Part shown: piece by piece, positions 36,716-46,297 of the stretch | Position numbering within the stretch: the first letter of the stretch is position 1 | Layout of the letters: every line of letters begins with the position of its first letter | Assembly: GCF_014651615.1 (NCBI RefSeq) | Contig: NZ_BMXF01000004.1 | Span: 655,087 to 719,086 of the forward strand | Reading direction: 5' to 3' | From: Persicitalea jodogahamensis | Lineage (GTDB): Bacteria; Bacteroidota; Bacteroidia; Cytophagales; Spirosomataceae | Length of the DNA stretch: 64,000 bases | Notes under the pieces: model-generated | The model's input: only the letters and a program-made list of their open reading frames with translations | What the model was told of the DNA's origin: nothing | The model's database searches: none | Program-made: the position numbers and the translations under genes

Positions 36716-38827
36716 ATGAGACTTTTGAATCGAAAGAATTCAGCCAGGGTACTTGTACTTTGTGCCTTTGCTACACTGTGCCTTTGTGCCTCCACAAAAG
36801 CGCAAGTACCCGTTGATTTGAAAGGCTTCGATCCCAAAAACGGTACTTCGGCCCGAGTCAATGGAGATTTCCTGGAAGTAGAGTGGCCTGCCGGTGAAAA
36901 CGAGTACGGAAAAGTAAAGGTAGATTTGCGGAAAGCCCAGCCGCTAATCGGTAGTTTGCAGATCGGCCCCAAATCTAACTACCAAACAATCGCCAGCGAC
37001 CTGGACCCGGCCGTGATTTTGACCATCGGGAAACGGGATTTAATTTCACAAAATGGCTGGAATATTTTCTTTGACAAAACCGCCTATCTACCTCACGAGA
37101 CCTTCCCGGTTGTACTGGACAAGCAGAACGTGAAAGTCGTGACCTCCGGCGGGCATACTGAAATTATTATCGATGGTGCTTCGGCGGGAAGATTTAGCGG
37201 CTCGTACAACCTTACGCTCTATAACGGCAGTCCGCTCATGAATGTGGCGGCGGTAATGAGTACTACCGTGGATTCCACCGCGGTCATTTACGATGCCGGA
37301 CTGGTCAGTAAAAAAACTCCTTGGGAAAGGCTGTACTGGTCGGATACAGAGAATTTCATGCGGGATGCGAAAGTCGGAGAAAATGATCCCGCTCGCCAGA
37401 TGGCGGTCAAGTACCGCACTATTATTGGCCAGGGGCAAGAAGGTAGTTTGGCCATTTTTCCGGCACCACACCAGTTTTTCTATCCACTCGACAATGCCTA
37501 TAACCTTGAACACATCTGGCACGGCACCAACTACCGCAATCTCGTTCTGGGCTACGGCATGGGAATCCGCCACGACCTACTAGGCGACCGTCGCTGGGTA
37601 CCCTGGTTCAATGCCCCGCCCAATACCCAACAGCGGTTCAATTTCTTTTGCCTGCTAAGTACCGAGCGGGATGGAAAAACGCTGGAAAAAGTTAAGGCAT
37701 TCACCCATAGCGACACGTACGCCCCGTTGCCGGGATACTGTACGATGGCGAGCCACTTTCACCAAGAGCACGTGGACGATGTACTTACACGTAAGCCTTT
37801 GCCCGACATGCCGGGATTTGTCAAGGCCTTCCGCAATACGGGCGTCAACATTGTTCATCTGGGCGAGTTTCACGGGCCGGGCAGCCCCCGGGGACCGGAA
37901 GCAAAACGGTGGCCCGAGTTAAAAACACTCTTCGATGAATGCGCCCGGCTGTCGGGCGGAAACTTCCTATTGCTCCCCGGTGAAGAGCCCAATAATTTTT
38001 TGGGAGGGCACTGGATGAATATTTTCCCGAAACCTGTCTACTGGCTGATGTCGCGGGAAAAAGATCAACCTTTCGTTGAAACCAGTCCTGAATACGGAAA
38101 ACTGTATCGGATTGCCAACAAAGCGGAAATGCTCAAACTACTGGAATTGGAGAACGGCCTGGCCTGGACCGCCCACGCCCGCACCAAGGGTTCTACGGGT
38201 TATCCTGACAAATACAAGGACGAAACGTTCTACAAATCGGATCGTTTTCTGGGCGCAGCCTGGAAAGCCATGCCCGCCGACCTATCGCAGCCCAAACTCG
38301 GGAACGGACGGGTGCTGGATTTGATGGACGATATGGCCAACTGGGGTCAGAAGAAGATTGTTATCGGCGAAGCCGACCTCTTCAAAATAGAACCCGACTA
38401 TGAACTCTACGGCCACCTGAATGTCAACTACCTCCAACTGGACGAAATGCCCCAATTTGAAAACGGCTGGCAACCCGTGCTGGATGCGATGCGTAACGGC
38501 AAGTTTTTCGTAACTACGGGCGAAATCCTTCTCCCCTCATTCACAGTGAACGGCATGGGCGCAGGAGAAACTACCAAACTAGGCGCGGGAGGAAAAGCAG
38601 AAATCACGTTTGACGCCAGCTGGACTTTCCCGCTCAACCGCGCCGAGATCATTTCCGGAGATGGAAAGCAAGTTTACCGCGAAGTGATTGACTTGAAAGA
38701 CACGAGGGAATTTGGCAGAAAATCATTCAAATTTTCGCCCGACCTCAAAGGCCGCCAATGGGTGCGCCTGGAAGTATGGGATGTAGCAGCCAATGGGGCG
38801 TTTACGCAGATTGTCTGGCTGGAGTAG
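36716..38827 (+). CDS. Secreted PHP/CehA-McbA-like metallohydrolase-related protein
   Basis: The 703-residue protein has a signal peptide (about 1-30, ending STKAQ), a beta-rich N-terminal region (to about 330), and a central region with PHP-like metal-ligand candidates: SHFHQEHVDD near 345, HLGEFHGPG near 380, LLPGEEPN near 422, HWMN near 432, TAHARTKG near 480 and GEADLF near 545. This spacing recalls CehA/McbA-type phosphoesterases. A C-terminal beta-sandwich (FTVNGMGAGETTKL to the end) closes the chain. The substrate is unknown. It lies 8 nt after the epimerase remnant, so it belongs to the interrupted sugar block. The family call is from motifs only and is moderate. Confidence 0.55.
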   Translation: MRLLNRKNSARVLVLCAFATLCLCASTKAQVPVDLKGFDPKNGTSARVNGDFLEVEWPAGENEYGKVKVDLRKAQPLIGSLQIGPKSNYQTIASDLDPAVILTIGKRDLISQNGWNIFFDKTAYLPHETFPVVLDKQNVKVVTSGGHTEIIIDGASAGRFSGSYNLTLYNGSPLMNVAAVMSTTVDSTAVIYDAGLVSKKTPWERLYWSDTENFMRDAKVGENDPARQMAVKYRTIIGQGQEGSLAIFPAPHQFFYPLDNAYNLEHIWHGTNYRNLVLGYGMGIRHDLLGDRRWVPWFNAPPNTQQRFNFFCLLSTERDGKTLEKVKAFTHSDTYAPLPGYCTMASHFHQEHVDDVLTRKPLPDMPGFVKAFRNTGVNIVHLGEFHGPGSPRGPEAKRWPELKTLFDECARLSGGNFLLLPGEEPNNFLGGHWMNIFPKPVYWLMSREKDQPFVETSPEYGKLYRIANKAEMLKLLELENGLAWTAHARTKGSTGYPDKYKDETFYKSDRFLGAAWKAMPADLSQPKLGNGRVLDLMDDMANWGQKKIVIGEADLFKIEPDYELYGHLNVNYLQLDEMPQFENGWQPVLDAMRNGKFFVTTGEILLPSFTVNGMGAGETTKLGAGGKAEITFDASWTFPLNRAEIISGDGKQVYREVIDLKDTREFGRKSFKFSPDLKGRQWVRLEVWDVAANGAFTQIVWLE

Positions 38828-38841
38828 GGTCTCAACCTAAA

Positions 38842-41088
38842 CTACGCTGCTGTTTCAATTGGCAGGTACACGGTGAATGTCGCCCCCTGATTATGGACGC
38901 TACTTGCCGTAATTCCTCCGCCGTGGTTTTCCACGACCCGCTGGCATATGGCCAGACCTACGCCAGTTCCGGGAAATTCGTTCTTCCCATGAAGACGCTG
39001 AAATACCTGAAAAATCCGGTCCAGGTAACGGGTATCAAAACCCACTCCCTTGTCGCTGATGCTGATCTTGCAAAACTGATTGGATTGGCTGTTAGGGCTT
39101 ATTTCTTCGGGTAATTCCGTGCGATCGCAAATGTCACAATTTACAACTACCTGCGGTGTCGTTCCATCCGGGGTGAATTTCACTGCATTGGATAGTAGGT
39201 TCTGAAAGAGCTGCCTCAGCTGTGACGCATCGCCATTGATCACGGGCAAATCGGACAGCATTATCCGGGCCTGCCTCTCCTGAATCTGCCATTCCAGATT
39301 ATTCAGCGCCTCGGCTACTACAGTATTGAGAGCAACCTCGCCATAGGATTGTTGGCGGGTGGATATCTGGGAATACGCGAGCAGGTCTTTGATCAGCGTG
39401 GACATGCGTTCGCCGGCAGCACTCATCCGACTAAGATAATCCATTCCCTCCGGTCCCATTTCCGAACCAAGCTTGTTTTTCAACAAGGAACTGAACGATT
39501 GTATCTTCCGCAGAGGTTCCTGTAAATCGTGCGAAGCAACGTAGGCAAACTGCTGGAGGTTGTCGTTAGAACGCAACAGATCCTGGTTTGCAGTAACCAG
39601 CTCCTGCGTTCGCCATGCCACTCTCTCTTCCAACTCTTCGGACAAATTACGGTAACGCAATTCGCTTAATTCGATATTTCTACGACTCAAAACCTGCTGC
39701 GTAACGTCGATTGCAACAACCATTACCCCCGTAATGGGAGCATTATCAAACTCTCGCGCCGGTTGGTAGGTAAAATTCACATAAATGGTTTCTAATTGCT
39801 GGTTTCTTACCAACTGAGCTGCTACTTCATTAGCGACATAGGGTTCTCCGCTTTCAATGACCTGATCGATTAATTGATCGAACCCCTGGCCGTTCAATTC
39901 CGGTAAGGCCTCTAAAAGTGGCCGACCAATGAGCTCCTGCGGTGTCCTGCCTACAAGTTTTCCGTAAAACGGATTTGCCATTCGAAAGGTGTGCCTATCG
40001 GTATTGAGAATGGCAATGCCAACTGGTGACTGCTCAAACATCCGGAGTAACTGCTGCTGACTGGCTTCAAGATTTTGGCGGAGCAATACCTGACTTGTGA
40101 CATCCACCGCCATATCCATGATAGCGAATACCTCCCCGTTGGCGTTTCGAAGGGGTGTGTAGGTGAAATCAAAATAACTTGTTTTCAATACGCCATCTAC
40201 CAGTAAATCAGCGGGTATACTTTTGGCTTCATAGGGAACCCCAGAAGTAAAAACCTCATCCAGAATAGCCAGGAATGGTTGCCCTTCCAACTCAGGAAGG
40301 GCTATCGACAGCGGCTTGCCCAGGACCGCTCTCCCTTTGCCCCATATGTCGATCATGGGCTGATTGGCAATATCGATTATCAGTTCTCTTCCCATGAAGA
40401 GACAAGTAGCCACGGATGCTTCTTCAATAAGCATTCTGAATAAAGCTTCACTATCGGCCAATGCCGCGCGGGTTTTATCTTTCTCTATCCCTTCTACCCT
40501 GGATTGCTCCTGACTTGCCGACAACAGGTTGTTCGCTTTCCGAAGTTCAAGCAAACTGACCACTTGCCTGGACATCAAACCCAAAGCCGTAAGTTGTTCC
40601 TCCGTAAGTTGTCTTTTTTCCTGATCAATCACACATAAGGAACCCAGGGCGTACCCATCGGTATTGACCAACGGAACCCCTGCATAGAACACAATGTGAG
40701 GATCGCCCGTCACTAGGGGATTATTGGCAAAGCGTTCGTCGACCCTGGCGTCTTCAACCACCAAGGGAGTCGATGGATCAAGAATATTGTAAGCGCAGAA
40801 AGCGACTTCACGGCTGGTCTCTATTTTGTCGAATCCGTGGTGCGACTTGAACCATTGCCGCTTTTCATCTACGAAGCTAATGAGCGCAACCGGAGTTTGA
40901 CAAATATAGGACGCCAGTTGGGTGATGGCATCATAATCCGCTTCAGGCAACGAATCAAGAATGTTGTACTTTTTGAGGGCATCAATCCTTTTTCTTTCGT
41001 CGAGTTGGGCAGAAGTATCGTTCATTTCATTCATTGGGAGATCGATTTCTCCCATGTAAGGTTTACCTGCTTTATTGTATTCAGACAA
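38842..41088 (-). CDS. Sensor histidine kinase with GAF and two PAS domains
   Basis: The 748-residue soluble kinase has no membrane segment. Order: GAF domain (about 35-195, QTPVALISFVDEKRQWFKS), PAS domain (about 210-335), second PAS (about 340-465), coiled coil, HisKA with phospho-acceptor His520 (VASHDLQEPLRK), and HATPase_c with N box (NLLSNAVKFT), G1 (SDKGVGFD) and G2 (GTGVGLAICQ). It autophosphorylates and passes phosphate to a response regulator not encoded in this window. The architecture is like the bacteriophytochrome-type soluble kinases common in Cytophagales. It starts 29 bp after the LLM oxidoreductase gene on the same strand and converges on the PHP-like gene, with 14 bp between their stops. 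Confidence 0.93.
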   Translation of the reverse strand: MSEYNKAGKPYMGEIDLPMNEMNDTSAQLDERKRIDALKKYNILDSLPEADYDAITQLASYICQTPVALISFVDEKRQWFKSHHGFDKIETSREVAFCAYNILDPSTPLVVEDARVDERFANNPLVTGDPHIVFYAGVPLVNTDGYALGSLCVIDQEKRQLTEEQLTALGLMSRQVVSLLELRKANNLLSASQEQSRVEGIEKDKTRAALADSEALFRMLIEEASVATCLFMGRELIIDIANQPMIDIWGKGRAVLGKPLSIALPELEGQPFLAILDEVFTSGVPYEAKSIPADLLVDGVLKTSYFDFTYTPLRNANGEVFAIMDMAVDVTSQVLLRQNLEASQQQLLRMFEQSPVGIAILNTDRHTFRMANPFYGKLVGRTPQELIGRPLLEALPELNGQGFDQLIDQVIESGEPYVANEVAAQLVRNQQLETIYVNFTYQPAREFDNAPITGVMVVAIDVTQQVLSRRNIELSELRYRNLSEELEERVAWRTQELVTANQDLLRSNDNLQQFAYVASHDLQEPLRKIQSFSSLLKNKLGSEMGPEGMDYLSRMSAAGERMSTLIKDLLAYSQISTRQQSYGEVALNTVVAEALNNLEWQIQERQARIMLSDLPVINGDASQLRQLFQNLLSNAVKFTPDGTTPQVVVNCDICDRTELPEEISPNSQSNQFCKISISDKGVGFDTRYLDRIFQVFQRLHGKNEFPGTGVGLAICQRVVENHGGGITASSVHNQGATFTVYLPIETAA

Positions 41089-41117
41089 ATTACGTGATTT
41101 TCTTCGAGCTGTAGCCC

Positions 41118-42158
41118 TTAAACCAAAACTCCGGTCGCTTTCCTGACCGCCGGAGCCACCACATTTCCCAGCAACTCAATGGAGTGCATCACCTGGGCAT
41201 GGGGCATGGTCCCGACACTGATGTGCAGTAGAAAACGGGTGTTCCCGAACAATTCATACTCCCATAAAATCTTGTCAGTCACTTCGTTTGGGCTGCCTAC
41301 GAGGAGGGAGCCTCCCGGTCCGCGCATCATTTCGTACTGTTCGCGATTCATGGCTGGCCAGCCTCGTTCCCGACCGATTTTACTCATCACATGGGCATAA
41401 GGTCCATAGAATTCGTCAGCTGCCCGCTGCGAGTCGTCGGCGATGTAGCCGTGCGAGTTGATCGCCAATTGGAGATGGGTAGCGTCATGTCCGGCTTTTT
41501 CGTACGTTTCTTTATAAAGATCTGTAAAAGCCACAAATCGCTCCGGCCCACCCCCAATAATCGCCAGCGCCATCGGCAGGCCGTAATTGGCCGCGCGCAC
41601 CACGGATTCGGGCGTGCCACCTACCGCAACCCATATGGGCAGCTCTTTTTGGAAGGGCCGGGGGTAGACGCCCCTATTGTCTATGGAAGGCCGCAGTTTA
41701 CCTTTCCAGTTGATTTTTTCGCTTTTATTCAGTGCAATGAGCAGTTCCAGTTTCTCGGCAAAAAGGGCATTGTAATCCCGCATGTCGTTGCCAAAAAGCG
41801 GAAATGACTCAATGAAAGAACCGCGCCCCGCCATGATTTCGGCCCGCCCGTGCGAAAGCAAATCCACCTGAGCAAAATCCTGAAACACCCGCACCGGATC
41901 GTCAGAGCTAAGTACCGTCACACCGCTGGAAAGACGAATCTGTTTTGTCCTGACCGCTGCCGCTGCAAGTACCACCGCGGGCGAGGATACCACGAAATCG
42001 GAACGATGATGTTCACCGATGGCGAAGACATCCAGGCCAAGTTGGTCGGCCAGTTCCACCTCCTCCATTAGGTTCATCATCCGCTTCTCAGGGCTGAGCA
42101 ATTTCCCGGTGGCCGGGTCTGGCGTGTTTTCTACAAAAGTGCTGATTCCTATTTCCAT
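41118..42158 (-). CDS. LLM-class (luciferase-like) flavin-dependent monooxygenase
   Basis: The 346-residue protein is a bacterial luciferase-type TIM barrel: [14 protein letters not shown] opening, [20 protein letters not shown] (about 38-58), RIRL-like [25 protein letters not shown] and [12 protein letters not shown]. Members use reduced FMN or F420; F420 is unlikely in this group. The substrate is unknown. It may be transcribed with the histidine kinase downstream (29-bp gap), although no functional link is evident. A 194-bp upstream gap without recognisable features separates it from the dehydratase gene. Confidence 0.9.
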   Translation of the reverse strand: MEIGISTFVENTPDPATGKLLSPEKRMMNLMEEVELADQLGLDVFAIGEHHRSDFVVSSPAVVLAAAAVRTKQIRLSSGVTVLSSDDPVRVFQDFAQVDLLSHGRAEIMAGRGSFIESFPLFGNDMRDYNALFAEKLELLIALNKSEKINWKGKLRPSIDNRGVYPRPFQKELPIWVAVGGTPESVVRAANYGLPMALAIIGGGPERFVAFTDLYKETYEKAGHDATHLQLAINSHGYIADDSQRAADEFYGPYAHVMSKIGRERGWPAMNREQYEMMRGPGGSLLVGSPNEVTDKILWEYELFGNTRFLLHISVGTMPHAQVMHSIELLGNVVAPAVRKATGVLV

Positions 42159-42352
42159 GATTAATGTATATACATTGATTTATTGTACAACAGCAAAGTG
42201 GAATAAAATCGTTGCAAGTGACTTTGTTTTCCCCTGATTCAGCAGCTATCAATGCTTGCACCAAAACCAGGACTAATGCGGAGAAAAGTTTCTATAAGTC
42301 TGGATTGATAGGTATGTGGTGAGCATCCAAATTCAGGAGCATTTCTATAAAT

Positions 42353-43312
42353 CTAGAAAGGTAGTTTGCCTAAATCCACATTTCCACCCGTCAAGATCAT
42401 CCCTACTTTCTGTCCGGCAAAGCGTTCCTTATTTTTTAGCAGTGCGGCCAGGGGCACTGCGCAGGAAGGCTCTACGATAATCTTCATTCGCTCCCAAATC
42501 AGCCGCATCGCAGCGATTATTTCATTATCTGACACTGTTAGAATATCTGACACATGTCTTAGAATTATATCCAATGTCTTGTCACCCAGATAGGTAAGCA
42601 ACCCATCGGCAATCGTTTCGACATACGGGGCTTTTTCAATCTTTCCAGTCTTGAAAGACAGCACGGCATCCGCTGCGCCTTCAGGTTCGCCAGCAATAAC
42701 CTTTGTCAGGGGAGAGTAATAATGCGCGGCGAGCGAAGTACCACTCAAAAGTCCTCCCCCGCCGACGGGAGCCATGATTGTGTCAAAAACTACCCCGCTA
42801 TCTTCGATCAACTCGCGGGTGGCAGTCGCTTGTCCGGCAATGACCCGGTAGTCGTTGAAAGGATGAACAAACACCGCACCTGTTCTGGCTACCACTTCAT
42901 CAACAATTCTTTGCCGCTCCTCGGGCGTATTCTTGCAGAAGGTCACCTCTGCTCCATACCCGCGCACCGCATCCACTTTTACCTGAGGCGAGTTGTCGGG
43001 CATGACAATATAAGCTTTGGCACCCACCACCGAAGCCGCGTAGGCAATAGCCTGAGCGTGATTTCCGGAAGAATGGGTGGCAATGCCGCGCTCCTGCTCG
43101 CCGGACGCCAGACTTAGCACGGCGTTCACTCCGCCACGCGCCTTGAATGCGCCGATTTTCTGAAAATTTTCACATTTGAAATAAATCTCCGCCCCCGAAA
43201 TTTCATCCAGGGTTTGACTGGTCAGGATTGGCGTACGGTGGATATACGGTTTTATACGGTCGTGTGCAGCTTCAATTATGTCCTGTGTCGGATAGAGCGG
43301 ATCATTTTTCAT
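42353..43312 (-). CDS. Threonine dehydratase / serine racemase-like PLP enzyme
   Basis: The 319-residue fold type II PLP enzyme has the Schiff-base lysine Lys57 in GAFKARGG, the substrate loop SSGNHAQA, a glycine-rich phosphate-binding loop (PVGGGGLLSG, about 185) and a C-terminal TGGNVDLG. It lacks the ACT-like regulatory domain of long biosynthetic threonine deaminases, so it fits the short catabolic threonine dehydratase or serine racemase group. It acts in the cytosol on L-threonine or serine. It is divergent from the acyl-CoA synthetase gene, with 57 bp between starts. Confidence 0.92.
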   Translation of the reverse strand: MKNDPLYPTQDIIEAAHDRIKPYIHRTPILTSQTLDEISGAEIYFKCENFQKIGAFKARGGVNAVLSLASGEQERGIATHSSGNHAQAIAYAASVVGAKAYIVMPDNSPQVKVDAVRGYGAEVTFCKNTPEERQRIVDEVVARTGAVFVHPFNDYRVIAGQATATRELIEDSGVVFDTIMAPVGGGGLLSGTSLAAHYYSPLTKVIAGEPEGAADAVLSFKTGKIEKAPYVETIADGLLTYLGDKTLDIILRHVSDILTVSDNEIIAAMRLIWERMKIIVEPSCAVPLAALLKNKERFAGQKVGMILTGGNVDLGKLPF

Positions 43313-43369
43313 TTTGGCAATTTTTCAAGATGAAATGGTAAAAGTTTCGGAAAGCTTTCGTTAATTGTA

Positions 43370-45127
43370 ATGCACACCAAACTTACTGAAAACGTCTCTC
43401 CTTCGCGTAACACCTCAACCTTAATTCTTACCCTTAGCAAATATCCTGTGATCCAGACCAAACTGATTCCCCGCACCCCCTCGGCCTACGAACCGCCGAT
43501 GCTGATCAAAAGCCTGCTGGCGCAAAGTCTTCGTTTCAACCCGACCAGAGAGATTATCTACCGTGATTTATTCCGAATGGACTACTTTGAGTTCAATAAG
43601 CGGGTTCGTCGGCTGGCCAACGCCCTCACGAAGGTGGGTATCAATGCCGGCGACACGGTGGCCGTACTTGACTGGGACAGCCACCGCTACCTGGAATGCT
43701 TCTTCGCGGTCCCGATGATGGGGGCGATTCTGCACACGGTCAATGTGCGGCTTTCACCCGAGCAGATTTTGTATACGATCGAGCATGCCGAGGACAGCAT
43801 CATTCTGGTGCATGAAGACTTCCTGCCCATTATCGAAGCCGTGAAGGATAAGATCACCACCACGAAAAGGTTTATCGTGTTGAGCGACAAGGTATACGGT
43901 GAGGCGAAAGCAGAGCTTTCCGAAACGTCATTTGATACCCTGGGTGAATACGAATCGCTATTGGCCGAGGCCAGTGAAAGCTACGACTTCCAAGATTTTG
44001 ATGAAAACACATGGGCTACCACATTTTATACAACGGGTACCACGGGCAATCCGAAAGGAGTCTATTTTTCGCATCGACAGTTGTTCCTGCACACGATGGG
44101 ATTGATGTCCTTGTTCACAGGTTATGAGGCTGTTCCGTTCTCTCACCAGGATGTTTACATGCCCATTACACCTTTGTTTCATGTTCACGCCTGGGGATTT
44201 CCTTTGTTTGCCACCATGCTGAATAACAAACAGGTGTATCCCGGTCGGTACGAACCGGAAATGCTCCTCAAATTATTGTTGAAGGAAAAGGTCACTTTCT
44301 CACATTGTGTGCCTACTATTCTGGGAATGCTGGTCAATAGCCCGGTAGCCAAACAGGTGGATTTGTCAAAATGGAAGGTGGTGATCGGCGGCTCGGCCCT
44401 TACCCGGGGGCTGGCCAAAGCCGCGCTCGACCTAGGGATCAACGTATCCCAGGGCTACGGCATGTCTGAAACGGCCCCCGTAATGTCCATCGTGCATTTG
44501 AACGATGAGCAACAGAACTGGAATCAGGAAAAGCAACTGGATTTGCGAACAAAAGCTGGCCGTATTGCTCCATTTGTCGAAATGCGCCTGATTGACGACG
44601 CTGGCGAATTCCTGCCCCACGACGGCAAGACGGTCGGTGAAATCGTGACGCGCGGTCCGTGGATGACGCAAGGCTACTTTAAAGATCCTGAAAATTCTGA
44701 AAAGCTGTGGCAGGGCGGATGGTTGCACACGGGCGATGTCGCTTCCATTGGTCCCGACTACTACGTCAGCATTACCGACCGCGTAAAAGACGTCATCAAA
44801 ACGGGCGGCGAGTGGGTTCCCTCCCTGGACATCGAGAACATTTTCTCCCAGATAGAAGGCGTCGCCGAAGTAGCGGTGGTAGGCCTGCCTGATGAGCGTT
44901 GGGGCGAACGCCCCTATGCGATCGTGGTGGCCAAGCCCGAATTCGCGAACAAACTCAATGACGAAGTCATAAGAAACTACCTGGATGCCGAAGTCGAAGC
45001 CGGAAAAATAAAGAAATGGTACGTGCCGGATCGCATCGTCTTTGTCCCGGAAATCCCGAAAACCAGCGTAGGCAAGCTGGATAAGAAGAAAATCAGGGTG
45101 GAAATGAGGGATTTACTTCTGGGATAG
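43370..45127 (+). CDS. Long-chain fatty-acid--CoA ligase (AMP-forming)
   Basis: The 585-residue adenylating enzyme has the AMP-binding P-loop FYTTGTTGNPKGV (about 221-233), the adenine motif GYGMSETAP (near 363), the hinge/ribose motif WLHTGDVASI (near 455) and a C-terminal lysine region KTSVGKLDKKKIR. It activates fatty or aryl acids as CoA thioesters. The N-terminal 26 residues before VIQTKLIPRTPSAYE look unlike the family, so a GTG start at 43448 is a credible alternative (559 residues). The gene stands between a dehydratase and a phosphotriesterase-family gene with no evident pathway link. Confidence 0.92.
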   Translation: MHTKLTENVSPSRNTSTLILTLSKYPVIQTKLIPRTPSAYEPPMLIKSLLAQSLRFNPTREIIYRDLFRMDYFEFNKRVRRLANALTKVGINAGDTVAVLDWDSHRYLECFFAVPMMGAILHTVNVRLSPEQILYTIEHAEDSIILVHEDFLPIIEAVKDKITTTKRFIVLSDKVYGEAKAELSETSFDTLGEYESLLAEASESYDFQDFDENTWATTFYTTGTTGNPKGVYFSHRQLFLHTMGLMSLFTGYEAVPFSHQDVYMPITPLFHVHAWGFPLFATMLNNKQVYPGRYEPEMLLKLLLKEKVTFSHCVPTILGMLVNSPVAKQVDLSKWKVVIGGSALTRGLAKAALDLGINVSQGYGMSETAPVMSIVHLNDEQQNWNQEKQLDLRTKAGRIAPFVEMRLIDDAGEFLPHDGKTVGEIVTRGPWMTQGYFKDPENSEKLWQGGWLHTGDVASIGPDYYVSITDRVKDVIKTGGEWVPSLDIENIFSQIEGVAEVAVVGLPDERWGERPYAIVVAKPEFANKLNDEVIRNYLDAEVEAGKIKKWYVPDRIVFVPEIPKTSVGKLDKKKIRVEMRDLLLG

Positions 45128-45209
45128 AAAAGGCGGTGTAGTTTATAGTAAGCCCAGGTCGACGATTAGAAATCCATAAAACCGATAATGGCATTTTTTA
45201 GCCACTGAC

Positions 45210-46217
45210 ATGATACGAAGAGCTTTTCTAAAAACGGCGTTACCTATGCCGCTCCTGTTGGGAAGGGCTTCGGCCAGTTCGGAAGTAATGAGCGTGCGGG
45301 GTCAGATGATGGCCAGTGAGATGGGCATGACCCTGGCCCACGAACACGTTATGGTTGATTTTGTGGGGGCAGACAAAATTTCCGATGAGCGCTGGGCCAG
45401 GAAAGAGATCATAAAAAAAGTAGTTCCTTATTTGATTCTTGCCAGGCAAAGGGGGGTGAAGACCCTACTGGACTGTACCCCGGCTTTTCTGGGCCGTGAC
45501 GTAAAATTGCTTCGAGAAATCTCGCTCGAATCTAAGCTGAACATTATCACCAATACGGGGTATTACGGAGCCGTAGATAACAAGTACCTGCCCCCCTGGG
45601 CCTTCACCGAAACAGAGACCCAACTGGCTGCCCGCTGGATTTATGAATTTAACGAGGGAATAGAGGGGACCGGGATAAAGCCCGGATTCATAAAAATTGG
45701 CGTGAACAGTGGCAGCCTTTCAAAACTGCATCAGAAACTAGTACGAGCCGCCGCTCTAACCCATCTCGCCACCGGACTGACTATCTGTTCACACACAGGC
45801 CCTGCCCTACCCGCCTTTGAAGAAATCGAGCTATTGAAGGAAATGGGAGTCCATCCTAGTGCCTTTGTGTGGGTACACGCCCAGGCAGAAACGGACAGAA
45901 GCTACTACCTCAAAGCTGCCCGGCAGGGAGGCTGGGTAAGCCTGGACGGGATGGGCTGGGGAAAATTCGAAGAATACGCGGAATCGCTTGTCCTCTTGAA
46001 AAAACATGAATTACTATCCAAAGTACTGGTATCCCACGATGCGGGCTGGTATCGCCCCGGCGAACCCGATCCGATGGGTAGTTTTGCGGGCTATACCAAC
46101 ATCTTTGACCGCGTGTGGCCGTTGTTGAAGAGGAAAGGTTTCACCGACTCAGATTTCCAGCAACTGCTCGTTCAAAATCCCGCATCGGCATTCTCCATAA
46201 GCATTCGCAAATTTTAA
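45210..46217 (+). CDS. Phosphotriesterase-family amidohydrolase
   Basis: The 335-residue TIM-barrel protein has the complete binuclear metal site of the phosphotriesterase family: His44 and His46 (AHEHV), Lys162 (the residue that is carboxylated), His195 (CSHTG), His223 (VHAQAE) and Asp277 (SHDAGWY). The first 25 residues (MIRRAFLKTALPMPLLLG) look like a weak export signal, possibly Tat-like, with RR at positions 3-4. Family members hydrolyse lactones, phosphoesters or related bonds; most environmental ones are lactonases. The substrate is unknown. A strong terminator follows 2 bp after the stop. Confidence 0.9.
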   Translation: MIRRAFLKTALPMPLLLGRASASSEVMSVRGQMMASEMGMTLAHEHVMVDFVGADKISDERWARKEIIKKVVPYLILARQRGVKTLLDCTPAFLGRDVKLLREISLESKLNIITNTGYYGAVDNKYLPPWAFTETETQLAARWIYEFNEGIEGTGIKPGFIKIGVNSGSLSKLHQKLVRAAALTHLATGLTICSHTGPALPAFEEIELLKEMGVHPSAFVWVHAQAETDRSYYLKAARQGGWVSLDGMGWGKFEEYAESLVLLKKHELLSKVLVSHDAGWYRPGEPDPMGSFAGYTNIFDRVWPLLKRKGFTDSDFQQLLVQNPASAFSISIRKF

Positions 46218-46218
46218 G

Positions 46219-46255
46219 AAAAAAGCCCCGTCAGAAATATTCTGACGGGGCTTTT
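46219..46255. terminator. Bidirectional terminator between converging genes
   Basis: A 12-bp perfect G+C-rich stem (GCCCCGTCAGAA / TTCTGACGGGGC) with 3-nt loop ATA is flanked by six A on the left and four T on the right. It serves the phosphotriesterase-family gene and the converging OmpA gene. Confidence 0.9.
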
Positions 46256-46297
46256 CTAGAATTTAGCGCTGGCACAATGGCTTGCGTGCTCAGAAAA

